DNA from: JBDRDI01 sp043820875 | GTDB taxonomy: Bacteria > Patescibacteriota > Patescibacteriia > Patescibacteriales > UBA12075 | Assembly: GCA_043820875.1 (NCBI GenBank) | Contig: JBDRDI010000005.1 | Coordinates: 1 to 12,266, forward strand | Reading direction: 5' to 3' | DNA length: 12,266 nt | Shown here: one piece after another, positions 6,589 through 11,864 of the stretch | Position numbering within the stretch: position 1 is the stretch's first letter | How the letters are laid out: every line of letters begins with the position of its first letter | Made by a program: the position numbers and the translations under genes | Notes under the pieces: model-generated | The model's input: the letters and a program-made list of their open reading frames with translations, nothing else | Told to the model about the DNA's origin: nothing | Database searches by the model: none

Positions 6589-7458
6589 ATGACAGAAAAA
6601 AAATATACAATTGGTATTGACGTGGGTGGCACAAAAATGAGCGCTGTTCTTTATGACGGAGACGATATTCTGGCTGATGACTTACTCGCGACTCCGAAAG
6701 ACAACTTGGATCATTTTTTGGTGATGATTAACGCCTTGGTGGAGAATATGGAAAGAAAGGCTAGCGAGTTGAAAGTGAAAGTGGACAGAATCGGTTTGAG
6801 TATCGCTGGAACTGTTGATGGCGCGCGCCGAAAAGTCTTGAATGCGCCGAATATTCCGATTGTGAGCGGAGTAAATTTGGCGGATTTGCTGGAAGAAAGA
6901 ATCAACAAACCAGTGTCCATGGATCATGATATGAATTGTTTTTTATTGGCCGAGATTAAAAAAGGCGGTGGCCGCAAATACCAAAATGTTTATGCCGTGA
7001 CTGTCAGTACCGGCATTGGCGGCGCGTGGTGGTATAATGGCGAAGTTTACCGCGGCGCGCATTGCGGCGCAGGTGAGCCCGGAGAGATGATTATGGAATT
7101 CGGTTCAAAAATTTCCTTGGAAGAGTCTTACCAAAAAATGACCCAAAATAACCCGGCCGCAATGGCTGAAAAAGCTTTTCGAGGAGACATTTTGGCGGAA
7201 AAAACTTTTCACGAACTTGGTGATTATTTGGGAGTGGCGCTTGCCAATATTGTGAACATAATTGATCCGGAAGTCATAATCGTCACCGGTGGCGTCATGG
7301 AGTCAAGCGAACTTTTTTTAGGTCGGATAAAAAAAACCATGAAAGAATATATTGTATCTGAAGAGTCTGGTAAAAAAATAAAAATAATAAAAAGTAAATT
7401 GGGCGCGAACGGATGCGCAATTGGCGCGGCCATATTGGCAACGCAACTTGACGATTGA
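6589..7458 (+). CDS. ROK-family sugar kinase (or ROK-like protein)
   Basis: The protein is 289 aa with the ASKHA fold. The phosphate-1 motif is GIDVGGTKMSAVLYDG (9-24). DRIGLSIAGTVDG (66-78) and NAPNIP (85-90) are classical ROK landmarks. DHDMNCFLLAE (112-122) holds the expected catalytic base Asp114. STGIGGAWWYNGEVYRGAHCG (140-160) is the second phosphate loop, and GAGEPGEM (160-167) takes the place of the usual GExGH. PEVIIVTGGVM (227-237) is the adenosine-side motif. The zinc cluster CxCGxxGCxE found in most ROK kinases is absent, and the histidine of GExGH is Glu166. There is no DNA-binding N-terminus, so it is a kinase-type, not a repressor-type, ROK. The sugar (glucose, N-acetyl sugar or other) is undetermined. 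It ends with TGA, showing that TGA is a stop here. Confidence 0.88.
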   Translation: MTEKKYTIGIDVGGTKMSAVLYDGDDILADDLLATPKDNLDHFLVMINALVENMERKASELKVKVDRIGLSIAGTVDGARRKVLNAPNIPIVSGVNLADLLEERINKPVSMDHDMNCFLLAEIKKGGGRKYQNVYAVTVSTGIGGAWWYNGEVYRGAHCGAGEPGEMIMEFGSKISLEESYQKMTQNNPAAMAEKAFRGDILAEKTFHELGDYLGVALANIVNIIDPEVIIVTGGVMESSELFLGRIKKTMKEYIVSEESGKKIKIIKSKLGANGCAIGAAILATQLDD

Positions 7459-7476
7459 AAAAATATAATTTAAAAT
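7448..7476 (+). promoter_or_regulatory. Possible promoter for the small basic protein gene
   Basis: TTGACG (7448-7453) is followed by a 17-nt spacer and TAAAAT (7471-7476). The -35 overlaps the last codons of the ROK gene. It would start transcription near 7483, upstream of both candidate start codons of the small gene. The region is AT-rich and the -10 is imperfect, so this is tentative. Confidence 0.3.
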
Positions 7477-7501
7477 ATTCTTAATCGTACTTTTTAATTT
7501 A

Positions 7502-7723
7502 ATGAAGAAGGTTTTTTTGGAAGTAGCATTGGTTGCAATCAACAACAGGGAAAGGGCAGATATGAAGGGTAAAAGAAAGGGAAAGAGGAGCGAGCCGTTT
7601 GTTATTATTCAAGCAAGGCTCAGGGCGGAGAAAGAAGAGCAGGCGAAGAAAGACAGAAGGGAAAGAAGCGCAGCTTCTCTGACTGGTGGTGAAGGCAAAC
7701 AAGCCGCGAACGCTGCGGCGTAA
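7502..7723 (+). CDS. Small basic hypothetical protein
   Basis: The protein is 73 aa from the ATG at 7502. The ATG at 7562 (53 aa) may be the true start: it is preceded by AGGGAAAGGG ending 5 nt upstream, while the 7502 ATG has no SD. From 7562 the protein is a Lys/Arg/Glu/Ala-rich chain (KGKRKGKRSEPF, then ARLRAEKEEQAKKDRRERSAA) with no hydrophobic segment. It looks like a small nucleic-acid- or ribosome-binding protein, but no family is recognised. The codons are more GC-rich than those of the ROK gene before it and resemble the 8340-11748 genes. A strong intrinsic terminator begins about 25 bp after the stop, which supports a real, separately terminated gene. Confidence 0.5.
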   Translation: MKKVFLEVALVAINNRERADMKGKRKGKRSEPFVIIQARLRAEKEEQAKKDRRERSAASLTGGEGKQAANAAA

Positions 7724-7748
7724 CAACCTTCAGGGGATAGCAATTATT

Positions 7749-7782
7749 AAAGCCCCCGTGCGATTTTGCACGAGGGCTTTTT
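7749..7782 (+). terminator. Intrinsic terminator after the small basic gene
   Basis: AAAGCCCCCGTGC pairs with GCACGAGGGCTTT (one C/A mismatch) across the loop GATTTT and ends in TTTTT. It closes the plus-strand unit. It is also near the 3' end of the convergent pilin gene (7806), but the minus-strand side lacks a clear T-tract. Confidence 0.9.
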
Positions 7783-7805
7783 ACTTTATTATTTTAGTCG
7801 TTTTT

Positions 7806-8198
7806 TTATTTTATCCCTTCAATAATAAACTTAACCAATCCGTACGAGGAGAATATTACTATCAATCCAATTACCGCCCACATAATAATATTCCGGCCCT
7901 TTTCCACGCTTTGACTGTTGCCCGAGGCAGTCATCCAAACCACGCCACCGTAAATGAACATGAGAAGCGCGATGGATCCGACAATGCCCAAAAGGGAATT
8001 AATGACTTTACCGATTAAAGTTGGAATATCAGTTGATCCGAGAGGGTTTCTTAAAGCGGTTTTATTGGCAGTGGCGGAGCTGGAATTTTCTTTGTTTATT
8101 TCGGACGGCGTTTGACTTGTCTGCGCTTGGACATTGCAGATATTTACGCTGGAAAAAAGTATGAATATAAAAATAAAGATAGCAATTATTTTTTTCAT
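7806..8198 (-). CDS. Second T4SS pilin-like protein (VirB2/TrbC-like)
   Basis: The protein is 130 aa. A signal peptide (about 1-25, ending NVQA before QTSQ) precedes a Ser/Thr/Asn-rich mature N-terminus (26-55). Two membrane helices lie at 63-88 and 103-128, with the loop YGGVVWMTASGNSQSVEKGRN (83-103). The loop and helix 2 match the pilin-like protein at 5096-5593 position by position (YGG, MT, GN, II, IG, IV, SSY), so the two are paralogues; this one lacks the cysteine-bearing C-terminal tail. It stands alone on the minus strand, convergent with the small basic gene. Its promoter is the same extended -10 9-mer and it has no SD. It could be a major pilin to the other's variant or minor subunit, but that is inference. 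Confidence 0.82.
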   Translation of the reverse strand: MKKIIAIFIFIFILFSSVNICNVQAQTSQTPSEINKENSSSATANKTALRNPLGSTDIPTLIGKVINSLLGIVGSIALLMFIYGGVVWMTASGNSQSVEKGRNIIMWAVIGLIVIFSSYGLVKFIIEGIK

Positions 8199-8227
8199 AA
8201 AAAGTTAAAATTATTTTTTATATATTT

Positions 8228-8236
8228 ATTATAGCA
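8228..8236 (-). promoter_or_regulatory. Extended -10 promoter for the second pilin-like gene
   Basis: On the minus strand TGCTATAAT (8236-8228) lies 30 bp upstream of the ATG at 8198. No -35 at 16-18 bp is convincing. The 9-mer and its distance to the ATG are the same as for the first pilin-like gene, which strengthens both calls. Confidence 0.5.
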
Positions 8237-8267
8237 TATTTTGAAAAATAAAAAAATTTTCAATTTT

Positions 8268-8298
8268 AAAAGGGAGTCGCCATTGGCTTCTCCCTTTT
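8268..8298 (-). terminator. Hairpin terminator after the 385-aa membrane protein gene
   Basis: AAAAGGGAG pairs with CTCCCTTTT, and inside it GCC pairs with GGC around a 3-nt loop. The hairpin begins 41 bp after the stop of the minus-strand membrane protein gene. Minus-strand T-tract: TTTT then AAAATTGAAAATTTT. The plus strand also ends in six Ts, so it can act in both directions, although no plus-strand gene precedes it closely. Confidence 0.75.
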
Positions 8299-8339
8299 TT
8301 CTCCTTTCTTTAAAATGAACTGTTTACGCGGCGATATTT

Positions 8340-9497
8340 CTACTGCCGCGCTTTTCGCACCCAGATAATCGTTTTCTCATACGCGGATATTTCGATATAC
8401 CCGCTTCCGGAAAACTCTGATGTGCCGTAGTAGTCGCCGTTAGCAGGAGGATTATCCTGTTCTTTGTTTCCGCTGGTTATCGTCGTGAAACCGACATTCG
8501 GCTTCGTCCGATATTCTATTTTTTCCTGCCCGCTGATGGCCAGAAATTTTTGCGGTCTCTTGGTGACTACGCGAGACTGCCAAACATCGGTCAGTCTCGT
8601 GATTGGAACATCTTCGTCCTCCAGGGCGTCCATCGCCTTTTTGGGGGCGCCGAGAATTGTTTTTGTTGTGTTGAGGAGTTTACTCCCCATGCCGTTTTCC
8701 GCAAAACGGCGTTCAATTTTGTCCCATTCTTCTTTCTCTTTTGGAGTCAAACTGCTGACCCCGAATTGAAAGACCTTGGGTTTCAAGGCGTTGTAGCGGT
8801 TCAAGTCGTTCTTGATCCGCCACTCGTCAATCGCCACTTTATCCTTGAACTTTACATCGTTCAAGGCGTTGTCGCGTGCCAGAGCAACGTCGCGTCCGAT
8901 ATGATGTTCCCACCACGTCGCGGGCACGGTTGTCGCGAAAGCGTTCCAAAGCGCCAACGCGATTATGCCGTATCCGATCTTCTTGAGCACGCCAGTTGGT
9001 TTCACCCACTCTTTGTACTCCATCAGGGAAAGCCCGATGAAATAGAAGATGATTGCGAATACCGACCAAACGTTCCCCTGAAAACTCCAGAGCGTGAGGA
9101 ACGCAATGAAAACGATCTCCGCAAGTAATAGCGACGTGACAAACTTTCCCCACGTCGCCCATCCTATTTTAATCCTGTCCTCAAAGTCCCCTTCGTTATC
9201 CACGAACCCGTAGATGGCCATGGTAATTAGGGGAATTGGGTGAGTCAGGAGAATCGCGTAGACCATTGTGACGATCAGTCCTACAAATATGTTGGCGCTT
9301 TTCAAGCCGACACAATTTAGGATAATCGCTATAACAACCGGCGGGACGAATACGCAGAACGCTACCATCAGCGCGCCAATCCAGCGATCCTTTATCTCCG
9401 CGTAGATGCCCTCGTCTTCTTCGACGGGAGCTGCTGGCGTTGTTGCTGCCGGTGATGCTGCTACAACGCTTCCTCTTCTTCTGTGAAAAATTGCCAT
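8340..9497 (-). CDS. Multi-pass membrane protein of unknown function
   Basis: The protein is 385 aa and no family is recognised. It starts with a basic, then Ala/Pro/Thr-rich cytoplasmic-type segment (RRRGS, 6-10; 11-25). About five to six membrane helices follow: 40-61, 68-98 (possibly two), 115-136, 142-160 and 172-193. The last half (195-385) is soluble and charged. It holds a Trp-containing helical part (TWWEHH at 194-199; KEKEEWDKIERRFAENG at 253-269) and a C-terminal part rich in Gly/Tyr/Ser with alternating hydrophobics (YYGTSEFSGSGYIEISAYEK, 356-375) that looks like beta structure. AAGGAG ends 8 nt before the ATG, a strong SD unlike most neighbours. Codons are GC-rich. It follows the 224-aa gene by 12 bp, so the two proteins are probably partners, with the basic protein at the cytoplasmic face. 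Confidence 0.85.
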   Translation of the reverse strand: MAIFHRRRGSVVAASPAATTPAAPVEEDEGIYAEIKDRWIGALMVAFCVFVPPVVIAIILNCVGLKSANIFVGLIVTMVYAILLTHPIPLITMAIYGFVDNEGDFEDRIKIGWATWGKFVTSLLLAEIVFIAFLTLWSFQGNVWSVFAIIFYFIGLSLMEYKEWVKPTGVLKKIGYGIIALALWNAFATTVPATWWEHHIGRDVALARDNALNDVKFKDKVAIDEWRIKNDLNRYNALKPKVFQFGVSSLTPKEKEEWDKIERRFAENGMGSKLLNTTKTILGAPKKAMDALEDEDVPITRLTDVWQSRVVTKRPQKFLAISGQEKIEYRTKPNVGFTTITSGNKEQDNPPANGDYYGTSEFSGSGYIEISAYEKTIIWVRKARQ

Positions 9498-9509
9498 CTG
9501 CTTTTCTCC

Positions 9510-10184
9510 TTATAGAATTCTTGTTAAAGCCCTTCTTACCCAAGACTTGGATAGCCGTTCTTTTCGGCGGGCGTTCATGTTGGTCATCAGTGTTCCGTTC
9601 GGACCGAGTGTTCTCTTGGTCCAGTCCAGTACTTCATGTGGCTCCATTCCCGTGAGTCTGAGAAGGAGGGCCTCTGCCGAATCAACAGCCGTGATGTCCG
9701 CTCCAACCGCTTTCAGAAATAATCTGATTTGCGGTTTTTTCATCTTGGCGAGCATGGCGACGATTCTGCCGCCACGCACGTTTTCCGGCGTTTCTTCCAC
9801 AATTGTTTTCTCTGTGACCTTCCCATCTTTCCCAAGTTTTTCCTTGGTTTTTTTGAGTGGAGATTCTTTCTGACCAAGCATGCGGACAATCTTTTTTCTT
9901 TGCCCGATGTCGCACTCCACAATAACCTCGGCCACATTGATCAGTTCTTCAAGCTTGACATCTTCTTTTTCGTCCGCGATTCTAAACGCGTCAAGAGTCA
10001 GAAGCTCATCAACCTCTCCGAATCCAAACATGTTGGACTTGAGAGCGCCGAAGAGTTTGCCCGCTTTTGTTTGTCCGAATCCTTCTCCGTGTATTGCCCT
10101 TGAAGTTTCGTCGGCAAGCAGGGAAGGGATAGATTCTTTTGCTATCCACCCAGCTCCCTTCGCCAAAGTTCCTTTTATAGTCAT
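9510..10184 (-). CDS. Basic soluble protein of unknown function
   Basis: The protein is 224 aa and no family is recognised. There is no signal peptide or membrane segment. The N-terminal 60 residues are Gly/Ala/Lys-rich (TLAKGAGWIAKES, GFGQTKAGKLFGALK, FGFGEVDEL). The middle alternates acidic and basic stretches (DEKEDVKLEE at 71-80; KKTKEKLGKDGKVTEK at 111-126). A helical region at 137-190 (GGRIVAMLAKMKKPQIRLFL, then EALLLRLTGMEPHEVLDW) precedes a strongly basic tail (ARRKERLSKSWVRRALTRIL, 205-224), which suggests contact with nucleic acid or acidic lipid. A good SD (AAGGA, 7 nt before the ATG) and a near-consensus promoter about 145 bp upstream point to high expression. It is the first gene of a two-gene unit with the membrane protein; GC-rich codons match that gene. 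Confidence 0.82.
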   Translation of the reverse strand: MTIKGTLAKGAGWIAKESIPSLLADETSRAIHGEGFGQTKAGKLFGALKSNMFGFGEVDELLTLDAFRIADEKEDVKLEELINVAEVIVECDIGQRKKIVRMLGQKESPLKKTKEKLGKDGKVTEKTIVEETPENVRGGRIVAMLAKMKKPQIRLFLKAVGADITAVDSAEALLLRLTGMEPHEVLDWTKRTLGPNGTLMTNMNARRKERLSKSWVRRALTRIL

Positions 10185-10329
10185 GTTCGTTCCTTTCGAA
10201 TGTTTTAAATTGTCAAAGTTCGTCTTGTTTTCAAATCTTCTGAGAATAATTATTTATCCTCATTATTTTTGTTTAAAGTTGTATTTAAAGAAAAATAATA
10301 GGGGTAAATATATTAAAAGATATTATCTC

Positions 10330-10358
10330 ATCATAGCATATTTTTAAGATTTTGTCAA
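10330..10358 (-). promoter_or_regulatory. Near-consensus sigma70 promoter for the unknown gene pair
   Basis: On the minus strand: TTGACA (10358-10353), a 17-nt spacer, TATGAT (10335-10330) with an upstream TGC making an extended -10. This is the best promoter match in the window. The 13-mer TTGACAAAATCTT is identical to the start of the rplS promoter region at 880-892. Confidence 0.8.
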
Positions 10359-10394
10359 TGATATTTGATATTTTTGTTTAATATTAGATATAAA

Positions 10395-10439
10395 TGTATA
10401 GTATTTTATTTATTTTTTATACTAACTTTATACTATACA
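10395..10439. repeat. Inverted/direct repeat cluster between divergent promoters
   Basis: TGTATAGTA (10395-10403) and TACTATACA (10431-10439) form a perfect 9-bp inverted repeat, 27 bp apart. TTATACTA is directly repeated at 10417-10424 and 10428-10435, with an 11-bp offset (about one helix turn). The motif core TATAGTA/TACTATA thus occurs three times. It could be an operator, but the AT-rich setting weakens the case. Confidence 0.45.
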
Positions 10440-10462
10440 CGACTTTTTAAAATTTCACAAGC

Positions 10463-10492
10463 TTGACAAATTTAGGATTGTTGTGTTAAGAT
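10463..10492 (+). promoter_or_regulatory. Sigma70 promoter for the lipoprotein gene
   Basis: TTGACA (10463-10468) is followed by an 18-nt spacer and TAAGAT (10487-10492), with TG two bases before the -10 (TGTTAAGAT). Transcription would start near 10499, giving a leader of about 80 nt. Confidence 0.7.
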
Positions 10493-10504
10493 GCGATGAT
10501 GGTT

Positions 10505-10524
10505 ATAGACACATTCTGGTCTAT
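10505..10524 (+). promoter_or_regulatory. 5' leader hairpin of the lipoprotein mRNA
   Basis: ATAGAC (10505-10510) pairs with GTCTAT (10519-10524) around an 8-nt loop, a few bases after the predicted transcription start. Hairpins at mRNA 5' ends commonly protect against decay; that role here is inference. Confidence 0.35.
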
Positions 10525-10578
10525 GGCGTATCAAAATTTCAAATTTTTTAGAAAAAAAGAAAGAAAGAGGAGGAAGAA

Positions 10579-11748
10579 ATGAAGAATGTTCTTTTTATAA
10601 CGGTAATATTTTTGGCTCTGACAACGGCCGCGTGCGGTCATCACGAAGACGAGCTTTCGTCTTCCGCTGGTGATTCCTGGGAAGATCAGGACATGCCGGA
10701 ACCGGCCACCACCGGAGCGACCGGCGCTGCCGGAAGCGGTGAGGCGTCCGAGGATGTCAACACGGACGGAACGAGCGGAACGAGCGAAACGGCTACCAAT
10801 GCCGTGGCTCACAAGCTCCCCATCAGCGTTGACTTCGAAGACGGTGACGACGGCGGTTTCGACGCCGACGACCATCAGGGAGATGACGACGACGAGCAAC
10901 ACGGTATTGTGGATCGTTCGTCTGGCGGGCATTATTTCTGCGTCAGTAACCCTGACACAGACCGGAATATCTGGGACTACGACGTGTTTCTGTCCGGTCT
11001 GGATATGAGCGACGGCAAGTTTTACAGAATGTCGTTCACCGTTGCCTATACCGGCAATGCTCCGGCGCTGGATATCCGCAGGAACCTTCCCGACGAAGGT
11101 GACTGGGGTAGTATTGGTCTCTATGAGTCCAAGCTGAAATCCGGGGAGAACGAGTTTCTCTTTCAGGTCGACGGCACGGACGGCGTGGCCAATGTAAATC
11201 TGCAGGTGGCGTTTCACATCGGAAAGTCAGAGAAGTTTTGTCTGGACGACTTTTCCATGGAAGAGGTTGACTTTTCCGAGGGAGAAACCGTGTTGGATGA
11301 AAGCTTTTCGGATGGGATTGACGACTGGACGCAAGAAATCGCCTACGACGACGCGGCTGTCATCAACGACAACTGCGCCGGCACCGGAAAGTGCTTGCAC
11401 TTTGACGTAAGCGATGAATATGACATGGACGCGTATCAGGTTCAGGTCTGTCAAGACTTGCCGAAGCTGGAAAACGGAGGAATGTACTATTTCTCGTTTT
11501 CCTACAAGGCCGAAAACGACGGAGAACTGGTATTGGAAATCATGTCCGGCCAGAGCTACGACAATTACGGCGTTTACGAACAGACGGACATCGTGTCCGG
11601 CACCAAGTGGAAAACGGTTTCGGCACTTCGCAAGTTTTTCAACGGTAAGACCGATGAGAATCTCAGCGATGCGCGGGTCTGTTTGGAAGCTGGGGGCGTG
11701 GCGGGAAATCTATCCGTCAAAGACCTCAAGATAACAGGGCCATTCTAG
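10579..11748 (+). CDS. Secreted lipoprotein with two carbohydrate-binding-like modules
   Basis: The protein is 389 aa. A signal peptide ends in a lipobox (LTTAAC), so Cys19 should be lipidated and anchored outside the cytoplasmic membrane. Residues 20-115 are a low-complexity, Ser/Thr/Gly/Ala- and then Asp/Glu-rich linker. Two similar beta-sandwich modules follow, about 116-231 and 233-389. Module 1 has FYRMSFTVAYTGNAPALDI, GENEFLFQVD and KFCLDDFSME. Module 2 has DESFSDGIDDW, MYYFSFSYKAENDGELVLEI and RVCLEAGG ending NLSVKDLKI. This pattern resembles CBM4/9-type (galactose-binding-like) domains that bind glycans; no catalytic domain is present. AGGAGG lies 5 nt before the ATG, and a promoter (10463-10492) and terminator (11807-11846) frame it as a single-gene unit. 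It is the most GC-rich and acidic gene in the window. A cell-surface glycan binder or adhesin is likely. Confidence 0.78.
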   Translation: MKNVLFITVIFLALTTAACGHHEDELSSSAGDSWEDQDMPEPATTGATGAAGSGEASEDVNTDGTSGTSETATNAVAHKLPISVDFEDGDDGGFDADDHQGDDDDEQHGIVDRSSGGHYFCVSNPDTDRNIWDYDVFLSGLDMSDGKFYRMSFTVAYTGNAPALDIRRNLPDEGDWGSIGLYESKLKSGENEFLFQVDGTDGVANVNLQVAFHIGKSEKFCLDDFSMEEVDFSEGETVLDESFSDGIDDWTQEIAYDDAAVINDNCAGTGKCLHFDVSDEYDMDAYQVQVCQDLPKLENGGMYYFSFSYKAENDGELVLEIMSGQSYDNYGVYEQTDIVSGTKWKTVSALRKFFNGKTDENLSDARVCLEAGGVAGNLSVKDLKITGPF

Positions 11749-11778
11749 GCCAGGGATAGGCCGAAATAGTGATAGACC

Positions 11779-11801
11779 GGAACAGGGCAGTGCCCCGTTC
11801 C
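11779..11801. repeat. REP-like GC-rich palindrome
   Basis: GGAAC-A-GGGC pairs with GCCC-C-GTTCC around a 3-nt loop, 31 bp after the lipoprotein stop and just before the terminator. It has no T-tract of its own. Its form (compact GC-rich palindrome reading GTAGGAACGGGGCACTGCCC on the minus strand) resembles dispersed intergenic REP-type elements. Only one copy is in this window, so repeat status is inference. Confidence 0.45.
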
Positions 11802-11806
11802 TACAC

Positions 11807-11846
11807 AAAGGGCGGAAGACAGTGAAATGTCTCTCCGCCCTTTTTT
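11807..11846 (+). terminator. Intrinsic terminator after the lipoprotein gene
   Basis: AAAGGGCGGA pairs with TCCGCCCTTT, and inside it GACA pairs with TGTC. The hairpin is followed by six Ts. It ends 19 bp from the stop of convergent trmD; the minus-strand side has only TTTG, so it is mainly a plus-strand terminator. Confidence 0.9.
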
Positions 11847-11864
11847 CTTTTGTTGAAAAAATAG

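Larger units (their letters stand above)
10185..10578. promoter_or_regulatory. 394-bp divergent regulatory region
   Basis: This AT-rich gap lies between two divergent GC-rich genes. It contains the minus-strand promoter (10330-10358), the plus-strand promoter (10463-10492), a long minus-strand 5' leader (about 140 nt) with no ORF I can support, a repeat cluster at 10395-10439 between the two promoters, a leader hairpin at 10505-10524 and the SD site of the lipoprotein gene. The two -35 boxes are 104 bp apart, so regulators bound between them could act on both genes. Confidence 0.6.

Noticed and set aside
6589..7458. TGA recoded as glycine (as in some CPR lineages)
   Set aside because: TGA terminates the ROK gene at the expected family length, and no gene here needs readthrough of an in-frame TGA.
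8550..9128. Plus-strand open frame of 192 codons
   Set aside because: It overlaps the membrane protein gene completely, has no convincing start signal and shows no domain; it is a shadow frame in GC-rich DNA.
366..10406. TGTATAGTATTT occurs both at 366-377 (centre of heptad element 2) and at 10395-10406
   Set aside because: A 12-mer of low complexity in AT-rich DNA can recur by chance, and no further similarity extends beyond it.
10531..11217. Long minus-strand open frame (228 codons) opposite the lipoprotein gene
   Set aside because: It is antisense to a gene with promoter, SD, signal peptide and terminator. Its predicted protein has no recognisable features, and the open frame is explained by GC-rich codons of the real gene.
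8268..11846. Integrated mobile element
   Set aside because: No integrase, transposase, terminal inverted repeats, target duplication or attachment site is visible; only terminators bound the block.
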